Positions 44,639 through 54,107 of a stretch of 64,000 nt of DNA are shown here, piece by piece. The position numbers were made by a program, and so were the translations under genes. Source of the DNA: Rhodocollybia butyracea (taxonomy: Eukaryota; Basidiomycota; Agaricomycetes; Agaricales; Omphalotaceae); contig JADNRY010000006.1 in NCBI GenBank assembly GCA_015501585.1, positions 496,001 through 560,000 on the forward strand, read 5' to 3'. A model generated the notes under the pieces. That model saw only the letters and a list, made by a program, of their open reading frames with translations, searched no databases and was not told the origin of the DNA. How positions within the stretch are numbered: the stretch's first letter is position 1; each line of letters starts with the position of its first letter.

Positions 44639-46748
44639 ATGAAGTCGATTCGGAAGTCTCTGAATAAAGACTCGCTCAGAAATCAGATATCCACACCTCT
44701 TCCTTTGCCAGCAGTTTCCAAGCCAGCCTCCGCAGTTACCCCACCACAAAAAGTTATCAGAGCAACCTCCGATTACAGGCCTCAGGCTCCACAAGAGCTT
44801 TCGTTCAAGAAGGGGGACTTTTTCCATGTTCTCAGAGATGTAGATGATCATGGATCGTGGTATGAAGCGCATAACCCAGCATCTGGTGCAAGGGGGCTTG
44901 TACCGAGAGCAATGTTTGAGGAGTTTAACAAAACGTCAGCTTCGTAAGTTATATACCTTTTCTTGGATGTACAGGTTTAATCCACGTCTTCACCACAGCT
45001 CTCGAAACTCGCAAGCTGTTGGCTTTGGCACCACTATCACCATTCCCTCCGGCTTGCGGCCACCCTCAGACATGCCTTTGACGCCTAAAAGTCCCTCAAA
45101 GTCACAAGTCTTTTATGCCATTGTTCTGCATGACTTTGAGGCTGAGCGAGCTGACGAGCTGGATGCAAAACGAGGTGACGCTATTACTGTCGTCGCCCAG
45201 TCCAACAGGGAATGGTTTGTTGCAAAGCCCATCGGCAGACTTGGTCGCCCTGGACTCATTCCCGTATCTTTTGTCGAGATTCATGACCCGACCACAGGGA
45301 AAGCTGTCCCAGACGTAAACGCTCTTATGGACCGAGGCGATTTGCCTAGAGTCGAGGATTGGAAGCGGGCAATGTTCAACTACAAACAAAATAGTATTGC
45401 TTTAGGTGTTATCGATGGTCCTACTGTGCCAGATAGTCCATTTATCCAGTCTCAAGCTCCTCCACGGCCCCCGACTGCCGATCCACCGGTCATGATGGAC
45501 AATCCGGTCTCTAAACAGTCTCCACCGTCAGTTTCATCTGGTACAGATTCTTTGGAATGTCTACCGGAAGGTATACTACTATACGCCGAAGCCGTCTCTT
45601 TCCACTATGAGATGGAGGAATACTGGTTCCGTGTAAACGCAGTCTTCCAACCTTATCCTCCCCCTGGCCAAGATACATTGCCAAACTCGAAACAACTCAT
45701 CCTGTTCCGAGTGTATAACGACTTTTACGACTTTCAAGTCTCTCTTCTCAACGCATTTCCCCGAGAAGCAGGTCGACAGCCTCCACGCCCTCGAATGTTG
45801 CCTTACATGCCAGGGCCTGCTCAAAACGTCAATGACCAACTGACTGCCACCCGAAGGGCTGAACTTGACGAGTATCTGCGTAGTTTGTGCGAACTCAACA
45901 AGACTGGCGCCAAATACATCTTGGAACATAAAGTCGTCCGGGAGTTCCTTTCCTTGAAACCCGGAGATGTTGAGAACGAGTCCGAGCCGAGGATGGAGGA
46001 GATCGAGGCTCTGTTCGCAACTGAGGAAGATGAGCAGTATGGCATTGACGAAGAGTTTGATGAGGTCAGGGATACCTTAAGCAAGATGAGAGTGGAGGAT
46101 AATCGGAAAAGCGACGGATCTGAATACGGGGAGGACGAGGGCTACGCACCATCACTTCAGCGAACATATGATCGACATCCATATGCTCGCGTCGAAGAAA
46201 AGCGGCCAGATGACAATCTACGCCTGCACGCTCACGCTCAGAATCATCAGCGCAACGGATCCAACTCATCTTTCCATCCATCATCACCGCTCAACTCCAA
46301 CTCTCGATCCAACTCCCCTGTTCCTGAACGTGGAGCGTCCCCTCTACGCGACAGCAGCTACTCGTACAAGCAGACATCTGGCAAGAGCCATAATGCATCT
46401 TCACCGTCGATATCCTCTGTACGCTCGGTGAACGCGACGTCTCTCATAGGCAGATCGCGCTCTGCCTCAAATGCCAACAACCCACCAATTTCAGCTGCTA
46501 ATCCTCAGACGGCATTTGTCAAAATAAAGATTTTTGACCGTGTTGCTGACGATCTTATAGCCATTCGTGTCCATCCACTTGTGTCACACTCTGAACTGAT
46601 GGACAAGGTACAGACGCGGTTGGGAGGGGAAGTTACAAATCTTCGGTTCCGTGATAGTGTGAGCGCTGCATTTGTAGCACTGGACAATGATAGTCAACTG
46701 AGAGCGTGGATGGATGGAACAGACAAACATGTATTGTTCGCTGATTGA
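44639..46748 (+). CDS. BEM1: Bem1/Scd2-type polarity scaffold (SH3-SH3-PX-PB1)
   Basis: Two exons (intron 44944-44998). Domain order is diagnostic: SH3-1 at residues ~35-95 (VIRATSDYRPQAPQELSFKK, GSWYEAHNPASGARGLVPRA), SH3-2 at ~145-205 (FYAIVLHDFEAERADELDAK, LGRPGLIPVSFVEIHDP), PX at ~310-430 (YWFRVNAVFQPYPPP, LILFRVYNDFYDFQVSLLNA, with PRPRMLPYMPGP), a disordered Ser-rich stretch, and PB1 at the C-terminus (FVKIKIFDRVADDLIAIRVH ... MDGTDKHVLFAD). Bem1 joins the Cdc42 exchange factor Cdc24 (through PB1) with PAK kinases (through SH3) at growth sites. Start ATG follows CCACC. Intact. Confidence 0.95.
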
Positions 46749-47410
46749 AGTTTCTCAACGCCTTTTTGCATGATATTCTGTATTTTTTGATTTTTTTTTT
46801 CATTTGTCTGTGCTACGGGACATTCGATCCTTCGTTTTCTTCTTTTTACCGAGTGTGAATTTTTCTCTAATTCCACCTATTCATTATTGCCTTCGATATT
46901 CTCCTAACACTATTGGTTCTTTTTTTGGGAACTCATCTTCATTTGGACCTAGTTACTCGATGTATTAGTTGCTCACTAGCTGGCCCTAGTGATGTACAAA
47001 ATGTCTAGATTCCAATGCTGTACATGAGTCAGATCGTCTATGTACCTTCCAACAGCTCAGAACAGTATTGTAGTGCACCCAGCTGTTGAGTGTAAATGTT
47101 GTTATTTCTGCCAGCAACGGACCAACAGACTGGGAGGGGAAAGTGAATGTTGTGAATGACTGAATTATCCAAGGTTGTCAGTTGCGACGGTTGTCTCTTC
47201 TCACTCCACAGGCCATAATGATATTAGCGACTTGCCATTCCAAAGCCCTCCACCTCCAAGTCAGCCTTTCTGCCTAAATCTGCCAACATTGAATCTTTTC
47301 AGCGTCCACGGTCCCGGTAGTCTGATATTCAGTTCTGTGCAGAGATACTCCAACATAGAAGGCAGTGTTTGCGATGAACCTCAGTTGGGGAATGTATATT
47401 GACCTCATGA
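46749..47410. other. Intergenic between convergent BEM1 and CstF-like genes
   Basis: 0.66 kb between two 3' ends. T-rich stretches at 46788-46800. No supported gene. Confidence 0.5.
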
Positions 47411-48048
47411 TTATAGGCCCAGAGTAGCTCTCTATATATCACCAATCAGCAAATACATCCAAAGAAAACTCATTTAACTCACGAGCTCCATGATGCTGGC
47501 TCTATTTTGAGGAGGCAACATGTTGATTTGTTCTGGTGTCATTGACAAGACTTGCATGACCATGGCCTAAAAAAATCGATCAGCATAGGAAAAATAACAC
47601 AAGATACATTTACCCTTTGATCATCAGGAATAGCTGCAAGAACAGCTGGATTTATAGCTGGAACCTGAGAAGAGTATCCGGACGAAGGAAGAGGCTGTTG
47701 TATTGCGCTGTAATTGTATGGTTGTGTGGGCTGAGTAGGAGTAGAAGCAGGCCGATAGTGGCCATGCATCGTCGGGGCAGGGGCGGCTGCGATGCTACAG
47801 ACTGAGCAGCTGCTTGCGATGCAGCGAAATCAGCCAAAGTTTTCTGTGTAAATATCAGTGGGTTGGTCGCACGAGGTTGAGAACGTACAAACCTGGAAAA
47901 CTTCAAAGTTAACTGCGTTCATGGATACCATTAGAGTCATTAGCGCGTAGGCAATGCGAGGTTGGCTGTTTAGTATCTGTTTTGCAGCTGCTGGGGTGGT
48001 TTTCTTGAGCTGAAGCATAAGTTCAATTAATTGCTCATTATCGGACAT
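47411..48048 (-). CDS. CstF-64/Rna15-like hinge and C-terminal domain protein without RRM
   Basis: ATG 48048 opens the hinge domain: EQLIELMLQLKKTTPAAAKQ, ILNSQPRIAYALMTLMVSMN, AVNFEVFQ, then intron, KTLADFAASQAAAQ. A Pro/Gln/Tyr linker leads to the C-terminal helical domain AINPAVLAAIPDDQR-AMVMQV, LSMTPEQINMLPPQNRASIM and, after a last intron (GTGAGT...TATAG), ELRATLGL with stop at 47411. CstF-64 family proteins act in mRNA 3'-end cleavage; the C-terminal domain contacts Pcf11-type partners. The usual N-terminal RRM is absent. Between AAAQS and PTQPYN the frame changes: either a 68 nt intron with a weak donor (GTAGCA...CTCAG) or one missing C in the C4 run restores it. Confidence 0.85.
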
Positions 48049-48100
48049 GGTGGTCGAAAAACAAAACGTGACTCTGAATACTTTTAATTTATAGCTTGTA
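48049..48100. promoter_or_regulatory. 52 bp bidirectional promoter between the CstF-like gene and POP4
   Basis: Only 52 bp lie between the two divergent start codons. The region is A/T-rich with CTTTTAATTTATAG at its right half. Both 5' leaders must overlap it or be very short, so the two RNA-processing genes are likely to share control. Confidence 0.6.
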
Positions 48101-48959
48101 ATGGATGTCTACGCAAGCTCACCAGTTCCTTCTATCCAAGTTGGCATCTCTTTCTCCTTCACTACGAACTCGCTCACTCATTGCATACTACAGAAAGAAC
48201 GGCTCAAATTCAGCTCGAAAGCTCCTTTTGTTCCAGATTTTGTGAAAAGCTCTGTATCACAATCGTCTAATCCTCAGGAAATATATGCTTCCAGAGTCCA
48301 CGGCAAGAAGCTTCTGTTAGACAACCCAGTGAGAAAGAGAGAGAAGAAACCAAAAAAGAGGAATATTCCCCATGGGATCGCAAGGACGAATGGCTCTTGG
48401 TCCTTGGATCCTAGCCAGGCAATGTGTGTTATCCGTCACGATTTTTGTATCGTTTTGTTCAGTTGATACATAGTTTCGAGCTCTTTGTTCCATTACACCA
48501 TCTTTGGATGGGCTACATGTCGGAACTGTTGGCGTTAAATACTACTGAACCACCCTCTTCCACTTCAATTCACCCAAAACTCCTCAAGGCAGACTTTTCT
48601 GGATCATTTATCAGTGTTCAAAAAAGCAAAAACCCGTCACTTGTCGCTCTTCAGGGGATCATTATCCATGAATCAGAAAACACATTCGTCATTATCACAA
48701 AGGCTAATACGACCAAAGGTGTGGCTACAATATGCCATACATTATCTGCGCTAATTTGCATATTCATTCAGTCCTTCCAAAACAAAATACAATCTTCACT
48801 TTACGCGTCCCAGCCTTTTCTACTTCTCTTCCTTCAGCTTCCTCCACGATCCTTGAAATTCCACACTTGGTCTTCGCGCTTTATGGAAACCAATTTCGAT
48901 TTCACGCTTCAGAACGTGCTGGGAGAAAGTTCAAACATAAAGAGAGCATAGAGTTATGA
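48101..48959 (+). CDS. POP4: RNase P/MRP protein subunit POP4 (Rpp29)
   Basis: Three exons. Exon 1 carries a polar N-terminus and SRVHGKKLLLDNPVRKREKK. Exon 2 begins with the Rpp29 core: FELFVPLHHLWMGYMSELLA, HPKLLKADFSGSFISVQKSK, NPSLVALQGIIIHESENTFV. Exon 3 completes it: VLPKQNTIFTLRVPAF, then LYGNQFRFHASERAGRKFKH with the conserved basic tail KESIEL. Introns are 48422-48471-like (GTGTGT...ATAG) and one after TKANTTK. The protein belongs to the catalytic RNA complexes that mature tRNA 5' ends and pre-rRNA. Intact, normal length (about 250 residues). Confidence 0.92.
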
Positions 48960-49466
48960 ACAGGTCGCATGATAGCGGAAATACTTGAATGACAATGGCA
49001 CAATGCTTCATTATGATCATTATGATGATAGGCTAACAACGATATTTGATTCGTTGTATGGATTCGGTACGGACAAATGCATGATTCACGCACTATTGTC
49101 GCCATATGTTAGCAAAACCTGCATGCACCGGTAAGCCTTCAAAAATTTCAGTGCCAGTGCCATCCAGCGCTCCCAGAGGTGGACGTGTGGTGGGATGGTA
49201 CACCCGCCTATGGCTCACGCTGTTTCTATGGGGCTTTGATTAGCTGTGTCTGTGATTCTGGAATGCAAGCTGGAGTGACAGATATAATACAAATCTATCA
49301 AACCGACTGTTTTTACCAAACACACTTTCCTTTCGTTCTTCCATTCCTTTTCGCTGCTCTGCGAGCTCTTTTTTCTGTTTTCTACCTTCCGTCCCGGCTG
49401 AAGCTGGCTTTCGAGGGTTATCGTCGCTCATTTAGCTGGTGAAGATCACTGCATACCCTGCATTCG
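48960..49466. other. Intergenic
   Basis: 0.5 kb without a supported gene. An imperfect palindrome-like AATGATCATTATGATGATAG lies near 49013-49032. Confidence 0.4.
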
Positions 49467-51087
49467 ATGGCGGGCACCAGTAAGAGTTTTTCGAATGTTA
49501 ACAAAGTCTCTACTCATTCTCTTACCGTGTTAGATGTTACTGTTACAGAATCGGCTATGCCGATGAACATTGTTCATGGAACTCATGCAGAGTTGGTTTT
49601 ATTTCTGGTACTCAATATGTGGCCTTCGCACTTTGGACTTCCGATTCTTCTCTCTACGGTGCTTTTCTCGAAGCGAGTACAGCGTCACCCGACATTCATC
49701 AATCTGGTAATAGTTTTCATAATAGTGGGAATGTGAGGTTCCTATTTTCATTCTCTGCCGGCGCTTGCTGATGATCATGTATCATGTCGTAGATCGTCAA
49801 GCTTTCTGTACGCATGTTCCAAACTGAAATAGCTTGAAAAGCGATTGATGGATAATATCAACTAACAGCGCATACGCCGGAAAGACTTCAGGTCCAGAAC
49901 CTTCGCATACTTTATGTTTAGTTCAAGCTTCACTGCTGTACGGAATGCCGGGAATGTAAGTAACCGACGTCTTGCTGTTCAACTAAACCTAACCAAAATA
50001 CTCCCTTTTAGTGCATCGATAGCTGCCTTTTCCCTTGTACTTCAGGTAGCCATTGTGCAATAGTAAAGATATCCTCTCTGATTGATTATTTGTTCATGAC
50101 TCCAGATGTTCATTGTAATCCGAGCAGCATTTTACAAACAAGAATACCGGGAGCAAGATCATGTTGTACGCCTTTGGATGGTGCGTTTCCATCTTTCATC
50201 TATGACTCATCTTAGTGTGAAGGATCGCACAGATGATCATTGCTCCTTATGCGGCTTGGATTGTGTTCATTGTCGCGACGGCACTTGTGAGCAGTTAGCA
50301 GATAGAAATGAACAGTGCTTGCTCATCTTCATGTCAGGTCGGATCTACGGACCTCACCAAAGTCTCTCGAGATCGCCGTTTCTTTTACTGCTCTGTCGAT
50401 TCTAATAATCTGTGAGAGCAGTTCGATCTTTTGAGTGCAGCATACTTACATGAGCTATTCAAAGGACTGATACACTCACCATTTTCGCTGCGATTGTTCT
50501 ATTTGCTACATTAGTTTTTGAAGGTTTGATTTATCTCCAACTTCGATATAATGTGCTAATCAAATCGATAGTTTGGACAATCGTGCTTTTCTACAGACGC
50601 TGGACTTCACTTGAACGCGGAAGTAGCGGAATGTTCACTGCTGCAGAGCTCAACTTACCTCTCCGCATCTTGGCTTTTGGCATCTATCTGGGCATTGCGT
50701 TGAGGTATGTTACCCTTTTTCTTTTTCTTTTCCTGTTCCTGTATGTTCCTTACAGTGAAATTAGTTTGAGCCTTCTATCTATCAAATCACCTGAAAGTCC
50801 AATACCGGATCTGACGATCGCATCCGGTAAGTTGTATTTTTCTGTTTCCACAATGAATGTGAAAACTCATTCGAGTTCAAGCCGCAACAGTATTGATTGT
50901 GATATTTGGCACGCAACGGGTGAGTTCAAGTTCCTTAACTAGACAACAGTGTGCTGATATGGCTTAGGATGTACTACGAGCATTGTGTTTTTGGAAGGAT
51001 ATCGAGTTTAAAAACACAGTCGAGACAGTCGAGTTCAGAGACACCGCCAGCGTTACCAAAACTCCTGATGTCTACAAGAATTACTAG
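49467..51087 (+). CDS. Seven-helix membrane protein of a mushroom-type family
   Basis: About ten exons joined by GT-AG introns. Membrane segments in order: ELVLFLVLNMWPSHFGLPIL, FINLVIVFIIVGISSSFLAY, CLVQASLLYGMPGMIASIAA, MMIIAPYAAWIVFIVATALV, TLTIFAAIVLFATLVFEV, LRILAFGIYLGIALR and ATVLIVIFGTQ. Loops carry YAGKTSGPEPSHTLCLVQ, DLTKVSRDRRFFYCSVDSNN and, after helix seven, RDVLRALCFWK. This layout matches predicted receptor-like proteins I have seen expanded in Agaricomycetes; no ligand or G-protein link is shown by sequence. Start may be the in-frame Met at 49557 or 49563 rather than 49467, because the first ~30 residues are polar and could be leader. Stop at 51085. Confidence 0.75.
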
Positions 51088-51177
51088 TTAAGAGCAGTAT
51101 CAAAATTGAACACGGCTTCGAACGGATGTGTACGATATGATTATCTCGTGCAATCAGCTCTATGTACAGTATCAAGC

Positions 51178-52594
51178 TCAAGTGAATAGTTTAGCGTCTC
51201 GTCGAAGAGTTATGCCAACTCCTAATGCACCGCCAACTGTATCTAATAAAATTGCCCAGATAACAATTGCGTATAATTCTTGAGAGACCTCTGTTAATAA
51301 GGATCGAGATAACTGAGATACAATGAGGGCAATCTCTCCTCTGGCTATCATTGCCAGTCCCAAGAGGATTGCAGAACTGGGTCGAGAGGTGGTCAGATTT
51401 TCGTCAGAGCTGCGGAATGGATACATCTCTAGACCTCTGGTTCCTTTTTCTGAATACCTGGCGAAATGCTTTCATCAGGGTACGGAAGGGGACCAGGAGC
51501 CATATTCCCGTCAGAAACTTTGCGACAGCCATTAACAAGGCGTACACGAATCCTCGCCAGACTACTCTGGACGAGCCATCTACTTTTGCCAGAGAGCGAA
51601 TGGGGAGCGCGGCACCAATGGTGGCAAAAAATATGGGGGAAAACACATGTGCGAGTACAGGTTGGATGAATATGGCGAATGCGAATTGTGGAGAAACCAT
51701 CGCAGTGCTGTTGGCCACTGGAGTAACACGGGACTCGACAGTCTCGGTGGATTGCACATTTTCAAATGGAGTATGGAATATCTGAGAAAGAAGAACACCA
51801 GCAAGGTATGCTCCGAAAAGCTCGCTAGTTCCTGCGTAATTCGCCCCGGCTACAAAACCGGATATCACAGCCACGAGGAAAAGTAGCTGGGTGTTCGCCT
51901 GATAAGCAAATCGTCTCCATTTATCTGGTATTCTTTTGATTATATGTTGAATAGCCCACGCCAAGATACCAGTAAAAAATGCGAACGCCACTGATACTAG
52001 AATAGGCCGGACAAAAGCCTGCCATGGAATGGAGCCTGTTGGGCTGGACGAAAATGTCTGGATGATAGCGGCGATGATGAGACCGAAGACGTCGTCGAAC
52101 AATGCGGCACTGAGAAGAATTACCCCTGTCCTGCTCTGTCGCAATTCTGGGTTGAGAAGCGCAAGAGTAGTACCAAGGGACGTGGAACTTAACGATGCAC
52201 CAGCTGCAAACCCCTGCAACAAGCTGTAGCCGAATCCGAAATGGATGAGGATGATAGAGAATGCTATTGGAAGTAGCATGCCAGTTCCGCCGACTAGAAT
52301 TGATATCGCAATGTTGCTGTACAAGAGAGAGATGTCGGTGCTTAGCCCCGCTTCAAATACCGAAAGGATGAGGCCAATGTAGCCAAGTATGAGGAGTGCT
52401 TGAAGAACATCACCAGGAAGTATATCGGCTACTTCTGGTCCGTATATGATGCCTACTACAAGAGAACCAAGGAGACCTGCTTTGAGAATGCGGTCAAAGA
52501 TTGCCTCGGCGACGTTGATTAGATACAGGAATGAAGATACTGCGAGCAGAGTGGGTATATCTGGCAGGTTGTAGGTAAATATTTGCGACTTCAT
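51178..52594 (-). CDS. Cation/proton antiporter (Na+/H+ exchanger domain, Kef/CPA type)
   Basis: Start ATG 52594. The protein is almost all membrane helices: TLLAVSSFLYLINVAEAIFD, LGSLVVGIIYGPEVADILPG, ILGYIGLILSVFEAGLSTDI, GFAAGASLSSTSLGTTLALL, VILLSAALFDDVFGLIIAAI. The ALFDDVFG stretch carries the paired acidic residues expected for ion exchange in the CPA2-like group. A 55 nt intron (51417-51471 region, GTACCC...TCTAG) joins LLVPFQ to MYPFRSSDENL and the last helices GLAMIARGEIALIVSQL and AIVIWAILLDTVGGALGVGI. Total about 450 residues. It likely exchanges Na+ or K+ for H+; which membrane cannot be told. Confidence 0.9.
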
Positions 52595-52744
52595 TCATAG
52601 TGGTTGACTCCAGAAGGCAAAGTCTAGCTCGACTCGGGATGAAAATGGGCGCCTAGTTGGTAACAACTTATCCTGACCAACTTTCGGGCACATGGTGGTG
52701 GTGCGCCGGTTTCGCCACTGGTTGCGTGGGATTTGGCGATGAGG

Positions 52745-52885
52745 ACTATCCGCAAGAGCCTGTAAGGCCACAGTGTGGTTACGCCTGTCCCTTCCTCTTT
52801 TCGTTGGAGTCAAATGCATTATGCGTTGTATTTTTCACTGGGACCGGCTTTATGTATTATCGTTTGGGCCGTGTAATCTATCTAT
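52745..52885 (+). repeat. SINE-like dispersed repeat with TATC tail (copy 2)
   Basis: Ends in TATTATCGTTTGGGCCGTGT then AATCTATCTATCTATAG (52848-52885). It matches the minus-strand element at 7490-7545, and also shares GCAAGAGCC...GGCCACAGTGTGGTTACGCC at 52748-52787. It lies between the antiporter promoter and the 3' end of the RNA ligase gene and overlaps the ligase stop codon. Confidence 0.45.
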
Positions 52886-54107
52886 CTATAGTACCAGTCT
52901 TCTTCAACTTTACTGAGGAGGTAAATGTCTCCACTTGACGCTTCATCGGCTCTCCAGTGAACCAAATAAACAGCACTTTCTGGTACTTGGTCATCTTCGG
53001 TTCCTGCATGATCCTCTGCACGAACCGTCTCCTTACCTCTCTCTCTTTCGTCCCAATGTGTTTATCAAAACCCTCGTCTACCAACTTCCTTATCACCCAC
53101 CGCAACTCGGCTTCTGCTTCTATAAAGACATTCTCTATCTCCAACCACATCTCCAGCTTTCCAGCGACCCATTTCTTTCCGAAATCGTCTGCAATGTTCC
53201 GGAGCGCCTCAAAGTAAATCACCTTTTCCCGCTCCATTCTATCTGTAACCTCTCTCTCATCGAATGTGTGAATCGCATTCCGCTTTCTGGTATAGAGCTG
53301 CGCCAGCTTCTCCGGGGTCTGATAGTTTTTCGATTTGATCAGAACGAGGAACGACTCAAACTTGACTTTGATCCTCTGAGGATGGAGAGGAGCATGTCGA
53401 GGGTAAAGCTTGACTACGAAGCCTTCTTCGTTAACCCTGTTTAACTTGCGCATGGCATCGAGGTCCGTTATGAGTATATCGCTCCTTGCCGGTCTCCGGA
53501 AGGGATACACAGTCCAATCGAATCCTGACGGAGGCTCGGATCCATCTTTGCCTATCACAGAAAGCAAAACCAGATCCTTATAGGTATATCGCAGGCTGAT
53601 CGGGTTTTTGGGATGGATGAGTTCGAAGACGTAGGTCTTATCAGGAGAGAGTTTTTCCGTGACCCGAGGATACTTTTCGTCGAGGATCTCTTGAGCCATC
53701 TCGACATGAACACTGTCGAAACGTGCTTTGGAGGTCAAGATCCATTGGTTCTGGTAGCGAAACAAAGTGATGATGCTCCCGTCGAGTTTTTCCTCTACCC
53801 TCACAACGAGCTCATCACCCGTCGGCTTGTAGGCATTCGATTCATGGTAGTTGAAAAACTTTGAGAATGCCCTCGACACAATATCCCCGGTGTCTGTCTC
53901 AACAACCAGCACTCTACAAGCCATTGTCAAATCATCCCAAGTTCGGGTCCATTCAGCGTCGTGGGTGTAGTTCAGGATTGAAATAGGTAGATTAGGATGA
54001 GGAGAAGATTTGATCAGGGTGAGTTTCTTCTCTTTGATCGTCTGTGGAGAAGTGTATTTACGAATGCGAGTAGGGTCAATGGTAGTGGATGTTCGCGCGT
54101 CAGACAT
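52878..54107 (-). CDS. T4 Rnl1-like RNA ligase, single exon
   Basis: A single 409-codon frame with no intron, unusual here. Nucleotidyltransferase motifs are in order: motif I VEEKLDGSII with the likely AMP-accepting Lys at residue 107; SKARFDS next to it; motif III-like TYVFELIHPKNPI (158-170); motif IV NEEGFVVKL (227-234); motif V RIKVKF (Lys 247, 249). AFSKFFNYHE just before motif I is typical of the T4 RnlA group rather than the fungal tRNA ligase Trl1, which has KANG. The C-terminal 150 residues are helical and charged and could bind RNA. No targeting signal. Such ligases reseal 5'-phosphate/3'-OH breaks, for example in tRNA anticodon loops. The stop codon lies in a repeat, so the last few residues (TGTIDR) may be newly acquired. 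Confidence 0.85.
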   Translation of the reverse strand: MSDARTSTTIDPTRIRKYTSPQTIKEKKLTLIKSSPHPNLPISILNYTHDAEWTRTWDDLTMACRVLVVETDTGDIVSRAFSKFFNYHESNAYKPTGDELVVRVEEKLDGSIITLFRYQNQWILTSKARFDSVHVEMAQEILDEKYPRVTEKLSPDKTYVFELIHPKNPISLRYTYKDLVLLSVIGKDGSEPPSGFDWTVYPFRRPARSDILITDLDAMRKLNRVNEEGFVVKLYPRHAPLHPQRIKVKFESFLVLIKSKNYQTPEKLAQLYTRKRNAIHTFDEREVTDRMEREKVIYFEALRNIADDFGKKWVAGKLEMWLEIENVFIEAEAELRWVIRKLVDEGFDKHIGTKEREVRRRFVQRIMQEPKMTKYQKVLFIWFTGEPMKRQVETFTSSVKLKKTGTIDR

